In this document: in pieces, positions 52,519 through 61,627 of the stretch
How positions within the stretch are numbered: position 1 is the first letter of the stretch
How the letters are laid out: every line of letters begins with the position of its first letter
Assembly: GCF_015082335.1 (NCBI RefSeq)
Contig: NZ_BLRL01000003.1
Coordinates: 310,001-374,000, forward strand
Reading direction: 5' to 3'
Source of the DNA: Moritella sp. F3
GTDB taxonomy: Bacteria; Pseudomonadota; Gammaproteobacteria; Enterobacterales; Moritellaceae
DNA: 64,000 nt
Translations under genes and position numbers: made by a program
The notes under the pieces: model-generated
What the model was told of the DNA's origin: nothing
Database searches by the model: none
What the model saw: the letters and a program-made list of their open reading frames with translations, nothing else

Positions 52519-54540
52519 TTATTTTGCACTAACCGATACTTTTGCTGCCATTGTTTGTGCTGTACCAAATTTACCACCAGCAGCTGTAACTTGCTTCACA
52601 CCATCATTATCTGAATCGGTAGTATTGCTGTCTTTCAGTAAGTTTTCACCTGAATCACCAACCCATTCTGATAACTGCTGGCCACCGTTAACTACTTTCT
52701 TGAACCAAGCTGTGTAACGTTCAGTTAAGTGTTGTAGTTCTAGTGCTGGAACATGTTCGCCTTCTTCGTTAGCAAGGTGAAGTATTGTTTCACGTAAACC
52801 ACCAGAGATTGCTGCAGCAGTTAATGGTGTGTGGATTGTTGCTTTACCAGGTGTTTGTGCCCAAGTACCTAGGTCAGCATCAAACATGTTTTTCTCTACC
52901 GCAAGGAAGATTGAACGTGCTGCTTGCTTGTAGCTGTCGTCTTGTGTAGCAAGGTAAGCTGCAACTAAACCACGGATTGAAGCGAATTGAGCGTCAAGTG
53001 ATTGGTTTTTATCTACTGATTTACCAATCGTCGCGCCGTCATATACTAGACCATTTTTCGCTACTAACGTGTTAACGATGTAATCTGCTTGTGCTTTGAT
53101 TAGACCAAGCGCTTGTTTACCTTGAGGTGTTGCTAAATCTACATCACCGCCGTCTGCTGCTGCATAACCTACTGGTAGTGCATCTTGTGAACGTTGGTAA
53201 ATTGATAATGCTACGATGCTGTATGCTGCGTCGAATGTATCAACTTGTGCATTTTGCTTACCGTCGTATTTAGTAACAAATGTACCCGCTTTCTCATTGA
53301 AATGTAGGTTTGCTAAGTTTTGGAACGATAAGTTAGCCACGTTGCTTGCAACTGAGAATGCATCGTCAGCGATTACATTGTTAGTTGTTTTGTTATCAAT
53401 GTTTTGTTTCGGTGCTGCAGCAAATGGTTTGCCATCAAACACAGCTTTGAACGCTGGGTTTTGAGCTGTATTCGCTGTACGTTGGTCAGTAAATGCATAG
53501 AACTCACTTACAGGCCATAATAGCATCCACGTATCACGCAGTGATGATGAACCATCTGTCACTGTCAGTTTACCGATGTTATTTACGTTGTTTTTCTGTG
53601 TTTCTTTAACGGCTACTTTATGTGCAAACCAGATAGGGTTTTTAGATGCATCATAATCAGGACCAAATTTAACGCCTAAGTTCTTACCGTCAAAGCCAAG
53701 TTGCTGTTGAAGAATAAGTAACTTGTCTAGCGACATTTCAGTTAAGATCATACCGTTGAAACCATCGGCAGCGGATACACCAAGACTGTGTACGCCATCT
53801 TGGTCCATTGTGCTTGATGTTGCTTCAACTTCTTCATCTGTCGCCGTAACGTGCATGCCACCTAGGAAATCTTGTGACCACATTACCTCTTTAAGGAAGA
53901 TACTGCCGATTGCGCCTGGGTTTAACGCTTTATCGAAACTTGCGCTGTCCCATGCTAGTGTTTTGTAATCACGGAAGTAAGCTGGGATCACTGTGTTGTG
54001 AACTGCTGCTTTACCTGTCGCAGATAATACTTCAAGTTCTTCGCCATTTACTTTGGTTGTATCTACTTTACCAACGAATTCAGGATTACCTGATACATAA
54101 GGTACAGAGATAGGGTACATGTTTAATGGGATCTCTTCACTTGGGAAGCCTACTGCGCCCGCAAGAGAAATAAAGCGTTTACCTAAGTCAGCAAGAGAAC
54201 CACCGCGTGCTTGGTTAACAGGACCGTTTACTAGGTGAGGACCCATAGTAGACTGGTAGTTTAACGCATACATCGCTTCTTCTGAGTATTCGTAGCTTTC
54301 AATACCCGCGGCATAATCGAATGCAGTTGGTTGATCAACTTGATTTGGGTCTAAAACATCAAGGTCTAAGCCTAGCGCTTCAGCAAGTGGTTCACCTGAT
54401 AATTCGAACTCGGTATAAGCAAGAAAGTTAGCCGCAGGAGAAAGTGTTTTATCAAGTACTTTTACATTTGCAGCATGTGATGCAAATGAAGCAGTAAGTA
54501 ACGCAGAAGAGATGGCAAAGCAAAGGGCAGATTTTTTCAC
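52519..54540 (-). CDS. Large secreted protein heading the FTR1 locus, unknown function
   Basis: 673 residues with a clear signal peptide (MKKSALCFAISSALLTASFASHA). There are no other cysteines. The second half has helical repeats such as ASIRGLVAAYLATQDDSYKQAARSIFLAVEKNMFDADLGTW, like proteins with alpha/alpha barrels. The C-terminal region holds DSDNDG, a calcium-binding-like motif. The sequence is rich in Asn, Asp and Gln. I cannot name a family. It is the first gene of the FTR1 group, has a Fur-box-like site upstream and is followed by a hairpin. A role as periplasmic iron-binding or oxidising partner is only a hypothesis. Confidence 0.8.
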   Translation of the reverse strand: MKKSALCFAISSALLTASFASHAANVKVLDKTLSPAANFLAYTEFELSGEPLAEALGLDLDVLDPNQVDQPTAFDYAAGIESYEYSEEAMYALNYQSTMGPHLVNGPVNQARGGSLADLGKRFISLAGAVGFPSEEIPLNMYPISVPYVSGNPEFVGKVDTTKVNGEELEVLSATGKAAVHNTVIPAYFRDYKTLAWDSASFDKALNPGAIGSIFLKEVMWSQDFLGGMHVTATDEEVEATSSTMDQDGVHSLGVSAADGFNGMILTEMSLDKLLILQQQLGFDGKNLGVKFGPDYDASKNPIWFAHKVAVKETQKNNVNNIGKLTVTDGSSSLRDTWMLLWPVSEFYAFTDQRTANTAQNPAFKAVFDGKPFAAAPKQNIDNKTTNNVIADDAFSVASNVANLSFQNLANLHFNEKAGTFVTKYDGKQNAQVDTFDAAYSIVALSIYQRSQDALPVGYAAADGGDVDLATPQGKQALGLIKAQADYIVNTLVAKNGLVYDGATIGKSVDKNQSLDAQFASIRGLVAAYLATQDDSYKQAARSIFLAVEKNMFDADLGTWAQTPGKATIHTPLTAAAISGGLRETILHLANEEGEHVPALELQHLTERYTAWFKKVVNGGQQLSEWVGDSGENLLKDSNTTDSDNDGVKQVTAAGGKFGTAQTMAAKVSVSAK

Positions 54541-54592
54541 AACAAATCCTTTTTATTTTTTATAATAGACTACATTATTTTATAGCCTTAAT

Positions 54593-54655
54593 GAGAATAG
54601 TTCGTATTATCCATATAAACATATCAAATGCAACTCTAATTGATAATTATTACTG
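54593..54655 (-). promoter_or_regulatory. Fur-box-like region upstream of the FTR1 locus
   Basis: Two imperfect Fur-type sites lie here. Minus strand GATAATACGAACTATTCTC (54611-54593) matches 13 of 19 consensus bases, and TGATAATTATTACTG (54641-54655 on the plus strand) has a perfect left half of the 7-1-7 dyad and part of the right half. Both lie 50-115 bases before the first gene of the locus. Confidence 0.45.
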
Positions 54656-54656
54656 T

Positions 54657-55322
54657 TTAGAATGATCTAGGACAATTTGCTTTAAGCTGGCGTAACAGCG
54701 TAACAAACTCTGCTGGAGAGCGATCAAGATCGTCAGCGGGAAAGTAAATATCATAGCCTAAGGTGTCATGAAGGTAGTGCATTCTATTAATGAACATTGC
54801 CTGTAACCCTTGATATTTATGGGTTACTTTTACGTTGGGGTAAAGCATATTATCGGCATTGCCGTACACTGTGCCATTGGGGTTTGTCAGAATGATAAGG
54901 GCACGTTGTTCTAGTAACATGTGTGATAGGGTGGGCAATGAAGCGCTGTTAATGAGGTGTTCTCGCTCATTGAGACGGATACCGATGTAAGGCAGGTCTT
55001 TTAGTGCTAAGCCATCGTTTATTTTAGGAATATCAATCCGTTGTATATCCTGCCAAAGAATAGTAAAGCCACCGCGAGCGGTGAAATAATGTATCCCCTC
55101 ATTAGTGAGTGAAAAACGATAATCGACGTCATTTATTTTGGTTATGCCGACAATAAGTAGAATGATGCCGATAATCAAGGCTGCAGCGAGTAAAGGAAAA
55201 AATAGGCTGTTATTCGTATCAGATGAGGTCGTTAACAGCGCGATGATACTACTGAAAATGAATAAGCATGCAACGATGGTCAGCGTTACACCATTACGTT
55301 TTGCAATCGGCCGTATCAACAT
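54657..55322 (-). CDS. DUF2982 membrane protein
   Basis: A 221-residue protein with two hydrophobic segments (about 15-33 and 42-62) and a soluble C-terminal domain that contains LTNEGIHYFTARGGFTILWQDIQRIDIPK, a PH-like pattern seen in DUF2982 proteins of Vibrio and Shewanella relatives. The function is unknown. It starts 17 bases after pdsS and may be in the same transcript. Confidence 0.8.
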   Translation of the reverse strand: MLIRPIAKRNGVTLTIVACLFIFSSIIALLTTSSDTNNSLFFPLLAAALIIGIILLIVGITKINDVDYRFSLTNEGIHYFTARGGFTILWQDIQRIDIPKINDGLALKDLPYIGIRLNEREHLINSASLPTLSHMLLEQRALIILTNPNGTVYGNADNMLYPNVKVTHKYQGLQAMFINRMHYLHDTLGYDIYFPADDLDRSPAEFVTLLRQLKANCPRSF

Positions 55323-55339
55323 TTATTCTACCTCTGCGA

Positions 55340-57472
55340 TCACTTTCTTATTGGTAATAATAGTTCAAATATCACACCTTTAGCACCTTGTTGGTTTTTT
55401 GCATTGATTTGACCGCCATGAAAATCAGTGATTAATTTAACGATGTGTAACCCTAAACCAAGGTGGGGGGTATCTGACTGCTGACGATTAGAGACCATAG
55501 AGTCAAACAGTTGCGGAATATTATCACTGCTAAAGTGTGGACCTTGATTTTCGACTAATAGCTGTAGTTGGCTATCGAGCTTATTAAGGGTAAAGCGTAT
55601 CGGTTGATCGACGGGTGCATAATCAACCGCATTGCTGATGAGTTTATCGAGCAATTGGACGATGAGTTCTGGCGCTAAATTTATCGCGTAATGTTCATTT
55701 TCAGCATGGCCTTTAGCATAACTTAACTTAAATTGATGACTGCTATAAATTTGTCGGTAAGCATCGACTAGTTCTTCCAACATATCGTCAAATGGTACTA
55801 CTTGCCACTGCGCGTATTCAAAACTTTGCTCTAATTTATTGGCTTCACTAAGGGCATTTAATGTTTGGCTTAGGCGGTTCGTCCCTTGCATTGCGCGAGT
55901 CAGGTATTTTCTTGCGTCAGGATCTAAATTAGATAGTTCCAAATTTTCCAATGAGGTACGTATAACTGCCACAGGTGTCTTCAATTCATGGGATAATTTA
56001 TCTGCTAGCGACGCTAAGTAATCAGTGTACTTACCTTGATTAACGGTCAGTTGGTGCATTACGCGTGATAAATCTCCCAGCTCATCGGGCAGCTTGCTCG
56101 CGTCTGGTACAGCCATGATCTTACCATCGCTATCAATTGCATCACGGTAACTTTGTTTCATTTTGACAATACGCCATGACAACAGCGAGGCAAAAATAAA
56201 TAATGCTGAAACGATGATGGCTATGATCGTAAACAACAATATCAATAGCTGATTTAATGCCTTACTTGCTGACAGTAAGCTTTGTCGTGAATCTTGTACG
56301 GCAACAAAATAGAATGCTTGGCCGTTAACGATCATGGTTGTACTGTGCAGCTGTTTGTTAATGGGTGAGTCTTGATACCAGGTTGTTTGTCCTAGTTGCT
56401 GTGGTGATAACCAGCGGCCTAAGCTTGTAGGTTCTCGCCAATAAGGCAGCGAATCTGAGGTGAATAATTTGTTGTAGATAGCGTTGCTAAACCAAGATGG
56501 ATCTACTTGATCATCATTTGTTTCGCTTTCTTTCAGGCTCTCACTTCCAGTACGGGCATCACTTTGAGCATCTGGAGTATTTAGCATTTGTTCTGCATTG
56601 AGTTGCCCAACCAACCAATATTGGCTATTGAGTAAATACAAACTCAGTCCGGGTTGTTGGTAGTTAGCGAGTTGCTGATTCAAATCTAGAGTCTCACGTA
56701 CTAGACTGCGCTCGTAAGTCGACCCTGGCTTAGATTTGAAATGTTGATTTAGTTGCTGATCATTAAGGATAAGATCAAAACCAATGGCATCACTGGCTAA
56801 GCTAATTGGAATTGCAATTTCTATCGTGTAATGACCATCGCGCCATACCCATGAGCCAGCATCTCGGCTGGTGATCATTGCTTGGCTAGTATTGTCCATT
56901 TCGACCCGACCTGAGCCTTGAGGGTTAATCAGCCAATGCGAAATGAGTCCAGTTTTATTGATACTGCGGATGTTCAGCTGATCTGCAGGTCGTTGTGGCT
57001 GTGTTGGATTATAATAATGTGGACTAAGAGCGGTAGTCTGAATAAAAATATAAAGTAATTTATCATTGGTTGCGAGCTTAAATTTAGCAGAAATCGCCGG
57101 TTCTTCAGTAAGGGGGAGCTCAGGGTCGTAACGTTCTGCCACGTAGTCATAGGTATTAAGCTGAAACCAAGGGGTCGTAATATTATCCCAATCGCTTTCT
57201 TCACCATCAAACCCATCCAATAACATTTTACTGTCGGTGAGAGGGGCATAATAGTTGCCTTGATTGGTATTAAAATTGGTGTATTGCGATTGGTTTAGTT
57301 TATGCTGAAGTTGCTGGGCTGCAGCCGTCATTTGTACGTCGAGCAATTGGCTATGACTTTGACGTAAGCTGGTTTCTAAAATACTGACACTTTGGCAACC
57401 AGCCCAAGGCAGTAATAACATTAAGCTGGCGACTAATAACAGCTGTGTTTTTAAACTGAAGTGAAATTTCAC
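55340..57472 (-). CDS. pdsS: Sensor histidine kinase of the proteobacterial dedicated sortase system (PdsS)
   Basis: 710 residues: an N-terminal membrane segment (about 8-26), a long periplasmic sensor region with a carbohydrate-binding-like beta fold (AISAKFKLATNDKLLYIFIQ), a second membrane segment near 410-435, a HAMP region, the H-box LSHELKTPVAVIRTSLENLE, and ATPase boxes (VQLLDKLISNAVDYAP, HLGLGLHIVKLI). The overall plan matches the PdsS kinase named for its place beside a dedicated sortase. It overlaps the response regulator gene by 4 bases. Confidence 0.82.
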   Translation of the reverse strand: MKFHFSLKTQLLLVASLMLLLPWAGCQSVSILETSLRQSHSQLLDVQMTAAAQQLQHKLNQSQYTNFNTNQGNYYAPLTDSKMLLDGFDGEESDWDNITTPWFQLNTYDYVAERYDPELPLTEEPAISAKFKLATNDKLLYIFIQTTALSPHYYNPTQPQRPADQLNIRSINKTGLISHWLINPQGSGRVEMDNTSQAMITSRDAGSWVWRDGHYTIEIAIPISLASDAIGFDLILNDQQLNQHFKSKPGSTYERSLVRETLDLNQQLANYQQPGLSLYLLNSQYWLVGQLNAEQMLNTPDAQSDARTGSESLKESETNDDQVDPSWFSNAIYNKLFTSDSLPYWREPTSLGRWLSPQQLGQTTWYQDSPINKQLHSTTMIVNGQAFYFVAVQDSRQSLLSASKALNQLLILLFTIIAIIVSALFIFASLLSWRIVKMKQSYRDAIDSDGKIMAVPDASKLPDELGDLSRVMHQLTVNQGKYTDYLASLADKLSHELKTPVAVIRTSLENLELSNLDPDARKYLTRAMQGTNRLSQTLNALSEANKLEQSFEYAQWQVVPFDDMLEELVDAYRQIYSSHQFKLSYAKGHAENEHYAINLAPELIVQLLDKLISNAVDYAPVDQPIRFTLNKLDSQLQLLVENQGPHFSSDNIPQLFDSMVSNRQQSDTPHLGLGLHIVKLITDFHGGQINAKNQQGAKGVIFELLLPIRK

Positions 57473-58173
57473 TCAATAACCCAGCGATAACCCATCCCAT
57501 AAGCTGTTTTTATCGCGTTGAATTCGCTATCTATGTAACTGAATTTTTTACGTATACGCTTGATGTGTGTGGTAATGGTGTTGTTATCTAATACCACGTG
57601 TGCCGCATCCATGAGTTGATCTCTATTTTTAACCTGACCAGGGTATTTAGCAAGTGTATGCACAATCCAAAACTCGGTTAACGTTAGCATTACAGGTTGA
57701 TCTTGCCAGTATGTTTCAATACGCTCGACATTGATCCGCAATAACCCACGATTAAGTACTTGCTCGTCATTAGAGACTGGTTTTTTTAATGCTTGAATAC
57801 GACGAAATAGTGCAGATACACGGGCTAAAACTTGATGAATACTCACGTCTTTGGTTAGGTAATCATCCGCGCCAAGGCGTAATGCTGATATTTCGTCAAG
57901 TTCGCTGTTTCTTGCGGTTAAAAATATAATCGGTAGGGTATCTGAAAGTTGGCGCAATGTGCGACATAGCTCGAACCCACCTTCATATTCATCTTGCAAA
58001 CCGACATCAATGATCGCCATATCTGGTAATGCGAGTTCAAAAGCGGTGAGCGCATCTTGACGATTGTGAAAAATGGAAACCCGGTAGCCGATCCGTTGTA
58101 ATGCATCACGATAATTTTCTGCGATATTTATTTCGTCTTCAACGAGGGCTATATGTAATTGTTGTTTAATCAT
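57469..58173 (-). CDS. pdsR: Response regulator of the proteobacterial dedicated sortase system (PdsR)
   Basis: A 234-residue OmpR/PhoB-type regulator. The phosphoacceptor Asp is in MAIIDVGLQDEYEGG, the conserved Lys in DDYLTKDVS, and the winged-helix DNA-binding domain covers about 135-232 with NTITTHIKRIRKKF as recognition helix. The extended DEYEGGFELCR loop and overall sequence fit PdsR. It is cotranscribed with the kinase (ATGA overlap). Targets are unknown; a sortase gene is not in the window. Confidence 0.85.
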   Translation of the reverse strand: MIKQQLHIALVEDEINIAENYRDALQRIGYRVSIFHNRQDALTAFELALPDMAIIDVGLQDEYEGGFELCRTLRQLSDTLPIIFLTARNSELDEISALRLGADDYLTKDVSIHQVLARVSALFRRIQALKKPVSNDEQVLNRGLLRINVERIETYWQDQPVMLTLTEFWIVHTLAKYPGQVKNRDQLMDAAHVVLDNNTITTHIKRIRKKFSYIDSEFNAIKTAYGMGYRWVIE

Positions 58174-58293
58174 TCGGGCTGACTCATCAATCGATAACAG
58201 GAGGTGCTTGGATGCAGTGCTATGTTATCAAGGATGAAAATATTAATACAGCTTTTAGAAAACTTGTCGATATTCTCACCCTTGTTAATTGTA

Positions 58294-58959
58294 TTAGTTA
58301 GCTGGTGGTTCGCTAATATATGTTAACTGCTGTGATTGTAATTCAGGTTTAGCAATAATCTCACGCAAGTTAAGCAGGGTATAATATGGCGTATCAACAA
58401 CAGTTGATGCGGCAAGCATGCTTGGAAGGCTACCTGCTGGGTCAAGGAATAGTTGATAGCTTACTTCAACAACACCATTGTCCATCGGTGTAAATGTCCA
58501 TGTACCTTCAAGTTCTTTAACGCGAATATAATCGTCATCATTCGCAACTTTATCGGATGCTGATGATAGCGAGACTGTCACAGTGTAGTTGTCTTTATTT
58601 TGGGTTGTTGCGCTATCGATAACAAGGTCGCGATCCGTTACGGGCCAAGGTGCATTGTTTACGCTATAAGACGTTTTTTGAGTGGCTGATGTTTCTGCGA
58701 TAAATTCAAACTTCACGCAGTTATACATCCAGTCACATGCCAATTCTGCATTGTCGAGTAAAGCGATAAAGGGGGTGATGCGTGATTTTATGTGGGTAAC
58801 ACCTTTGAATTCTTTAAAATCACTTTCACTATTTGGTTTTAAGCGCGTATATACTTTAATATCATTGTCTTCATCATATTTTTCTAATTCCCACTCAGAT
58901 GCGGAGACGCTTGTTGTACTGAGTAATATGGTCATCAGTAATAATATGTAATATTTCAT
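58294..58959 (-). CDS. Secreted START-domain lipid-binding-like protein
   Basis: A 221-residue protein with a signal peptide (about 1-20, cleavage near VSA-SEW). The rest is a START/SRPBCC-type helix-grip fold; the blocks YTRLKPNSESDFKEFKGVT, PWPVTDRDLVI and LEGTWTFTPMDNGVVEVSYQ are typical of bacterial START proteins. These may bind or move lipids in the periplasm; the ligand is unknown. Single gene. Confidence 0.82.
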   Translation of the reverse strand: MKYYILLLMTILLSTTSVSASEWELEKYDEDNDIKVYTRLKPNSESDFKEFKGVTHIKSRITPFIALLDNAELACDWMYNCVKFEFIAETSATQKTSYSVNNAPWPVTDRDLVIDSATTQNKDNYTVTVSLSSASDKVANDDDYIRVKELEGTWTFTPMDNGVVEVSYQLFLDPAGSLPSMLAASTVVDTPYYTLLNLREIIAKPELQSQQLTYISEPPAN

Positions 58960-59105
58960 TTGGATTTCCCTGTCAAATAATAAACTAAATAAAACGCCAG
59001 TATTACATATTGATTTATATTTGAATTGGCCTATATGACATATTGTGATGTGGCGTTGGATTTAATGTAATGAAAACAAGAGTGTAAGATGTAATAGGGG
59101 GATAA

Positions 59106-59147
59106 AAGCCAGTGCAGCAGGGGGGAGTAAATTGCTGAACTGGCTTA
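59106..59147 (-). terminator. Terminator of the 346-residue membrane protein gene
   Basis: AAGCCAGT pairs with ACTGGCTT, with a further CAGCA/TGCTG inner pair. On the minus strand it is followed by TTTATC, so it suits the gene that ends at 59185. Confidence 0.6.
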
Positions 59148-59184
59148 TTGTAATAAATTGCTTAGTGCAAAAAGGTCGCTCGTG

Positions 59185-60225
59185 TTAAGCGACGTCTGCT
59201 TGTCTTATCCAGCGTAAATGGTTGTTACGTTTTCTTTCAACGATACCAAACGATAAGAACTCTTCAAACGCGTTGTCTATTTCTTCTATCGTTAAATCAA
59301 GGGTTTCTGCGATGTGCTTTTTAGAACACTTCAAATCTTGTGCTTGTGCAGCTTGTAAAATATATGACGCACTGACAGACATCTGTTTCTCAATTAATAC
59401 TTTCTGTTCTAATTGAGCTGGTGCTTCAATTTCAATATAGCTTTGTGTTGCTAACAGGCGTAAATGCTCAGCCTTATCGGCTTTTTCTTGTTCTTTTTTA
59501 CGATTAATTGAATGACGGAAACGTAATTCCTCACCAATTAAACCGACAAAAAAGGCCGCGAATATATCCAGTAGTACTGATAAGAATATGACTAACCAAG
59601 ATTGAGCATTTTCGGTCGTGGTGTTGAGAATTTTAGCTAAGCTAGCGATTAAGCTAATAACTGAGCCTTGTTCAGCAACGGGCGCACTGTCACGTTCGAT
59701 TCGAAGTTCGGCTTGTTTTGCACGTAATACTTGGTTTTCTTTTTGAATGCGTGATACACCAATTGAGATCATCTGCAATTCAAGGTATTTATCTGCTGCT
59801 TTATTGTTTAACTTAATTTCATCGTCAATCGCAGTAATCTGCTGGTTGATCGCATTAACTTTATTATCGCGCTGGTCAACATATTGCTGCGCTACGTTCG
59901 TGGCACTGTTGATACCGCCGATACTACCACCGATTGAAATGATGGCAAGAATACAGTAGAACCCAAGGGCAATGATTGCAGCATGGAACGCTTTACGGGC
60001 AATGCGTTCACCGAATTCATACCAAGCAAAGAATTTACCTAATTCGAAGATGACCGCTAAACTACCGAATAAAATCTGCATCAATAATTTATCGTGAATG
60101 GATAAAAACAGTAGCAATGAAAATATGACGGATGCAGCAATGGCAGCGCCAGTAAAAGCATACAGGCTGCACATTGCAAGGGTGCCTTTAGGGCGGCGCG
60201 TATAAGTTAATGAAGAATTATGCAT
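59185..60225 (-). CDS. Membrane protein with coiled coil and C-terminal helix-turn-helix-like region, unknown function
   Basis: 346 residues: hydrophobic segments near 18-45, 48-68 and 82-103, a long coiled coil (about 115-185, rich in Asn, Gln, Lys and Glu), another hydrophobic segment near 208-228, and a cytoplasmic Lys/Glu helix. The last 80 residues (KCSKKHIAETLDLTIEEIDNAFEEF, then IVERKRNNHLRW) look like a winged helix. The design resembles a membrane-anchored sensor or regulator, but no family is recognised and DNA binding is inference. Confidence 0.65.
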   Translation of the reverse strand: MHNSSLTYTRRPKGTLAMCSLYAFTGAAIAASVIFSLLLFLSIHDKLLMQILFGSLAVIFELGKFFAWYEFGERIARKAFHAAIIALGFYCILAIISIGGSIGGINSATNVAQQYVDQRDNKVNAINQQITAIDDEIKLNNKAADKYLELQMISIGVSRIQKENQVLRAKQAELRIERDSAPVAEQGSVISLIASLAKILNTTTENAQSWLVIFLSVLLDIFAAFFVGLIGEELRFRHSINRKKEQEKADKAEHLRLLATQSYIEIEAPAQLEQKVLIEKQMSVSASYILQAAQAQDLKCSKKHIAETLDLTIEEIDNAFEEFLSFGIVERKRNNHLRWIRQADVA

Positions 60226-60355
60226 GTAAATATATCTTTAAGGCAGAAAAGTGACTAATTTGCAAGCATGTTAACACGGGAAATTAGTAACATATATCTA
60301 CTTTCTAGTATTTTTATAAATGTGCACAATTCATACATTATAGAAGAAAGTTTGG

Positions 60356-61315
60356 CTAAAACTGCCAGAATAGACCTAGACTACCAACAATATATTCCTC
60401 ATGTTTATCTTCTTCAAAATCAGGACTCATTGCGACCACACTGAATTTAATGCCGACATTACGATAGTAGGCGAGCAAGCCAGCAGCAAGTGTACCTTGT
60501 AAGTTATTTAATGTGACTTCAGGGACGACATCGGGTGTATCACCTTCGATCGTTATATCATTAAATCGATAACGTACCTCTGCAGTTGCATAAAGCATGA
60601 TGCCAGAACTATTTGGTGCTAACAGCATACCTTGCAAGCGCTGAGGGTGCAGGCTGAGGTTGTTATAATTAGCACCTAAATCAACACCCCAGCGTACAGT
60701 ACTACCGAACGCGGCTTCACTTTGATAATTGCCTACAGCAAGGCGCTGGTAAACGGACAAGTCTGATTCACCAATGAGCATAAGGGGGCGGCCAATGAGT
60801 TGATCCGCTTCGACTGTCACTTGATAAACAAGCTCATCTTCAACTTGGTTATCCCAGCCTTGCGGGGTCGTTGCATCGATTAATTCATGAATATATTTCT
60901 GCGTATCACCAGCTCTTGATTGCTCACCAACGCCACCAAATAGTAATGACAGACGATAAGAGCTCACGCTGCTGTAACCTAAGACGCTTGCTTCGCCAAA
61001 TAACAAACCTGCATACGGGCGTTCGTCAGGTTGAGGCGTTGTTTGTGATATATCGCTAGGCGTCCACATTTGCTGACCAACCTGATAATTCACGGCATAT
61101 TTAAGGGCATTGGGATCAAACGCCGTTAAAGCTTGCCAAAATTGATTATTTAAAGCGGGTGCTTCAGAAGTGTAATTGATAAATACGGCATTGGTATAAT
61201 TACCATCTTCATCTGAGATCACGTCATTATGCATACCAAATAGCCAGCCGCTTGCAAAGCTCTGACTAAGTGGGCTGAAAGCCAATAAAATAATGCTGCA
61301 TAACTTAAAGCGCAT
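60356..61315 (-). CDS. lpxR: Lipid A 3'-O-deacylase, LpxR family (DUF2219)
   Basis: A 319-residue outer-membrane barrel with a signal peptide (about 1-21). The active-site region is HNDVISDEDGNYTNAVF near residues 29-45, matching the Asn-Asp and Tyr-Thr-Asn residues of Salmonella LpxR; DERPYAGLLFGEA is the family block, and the catalytic His is in QKYIHELIDA near 144. LpxR removes 3'-linked acyl chains from lipid A with calcium. Activity is inferred from the conserved residues. Confidence 0.85.
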   Translation of the reverse strand: MRFKLCSIILLAFSPLSQSFASGWLFGMHNDVISDEDGNYTNAVFINYTSEAPALNNQFWQALTAFDPNALKYAVNYQVGQQMWTPSDISQTTPQPDERPYAGLLFGEASVLGYSSVSSYRLSLLFGGVGEQSRAGDTQKYIHELIDATTPQGWDNQVEDELVYQVTVEADQLIGRPLMLIGESDLSVYQRLAVGNYQSEAAFGSTVRWGVDLGANYNNLSLHPQRLQGMLLAPNSSGIMLYATAEVRYRFNDITIEGDTPDVVPEVTLNNLQGTLAAGLLAYYRNVGIKFSVVAMSPDFEEDKHEEYIVGSLGLFWQF

Positions 61316-61627
61316 GTTGTTTCCTTTGTGTCATTTTTACGTCGTTATTTTAAGAATTTACTATTAATAATACTAAGCACTAATTGTACCAACATTTCCA
61401 CTTAGTCAGTGATTTAATGCTGAGTTTTATATCTTCCTCATGCTTTTTGGCTATTAAGTACCAGTTGTAGCCACTCTGTAGGTATGGTTTTTTATAAAGT
61501 AATTGCTTCGTATAAGCATACAAAGAGATACTCATTAAGAACGTATATCTATTAAGTATAAAGAGACAACAAGGATCGTTGTTTACTACTTCGCCCTAGT
61601 GACTGGTTTCTTTGATGGGGAATAAAA
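61316..61627. other. Intergenic region between lpxR and the outer-membrane barrel gene
   Basis: 312 AT-rich bases between divergent genes. No credible ORF, hairpin terminator or known regulatory motif was seen beyond scattered TATAAT-like boxes. A GGGGAA ribosome site serves the plus-strand gene. Confidence 0.4.
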
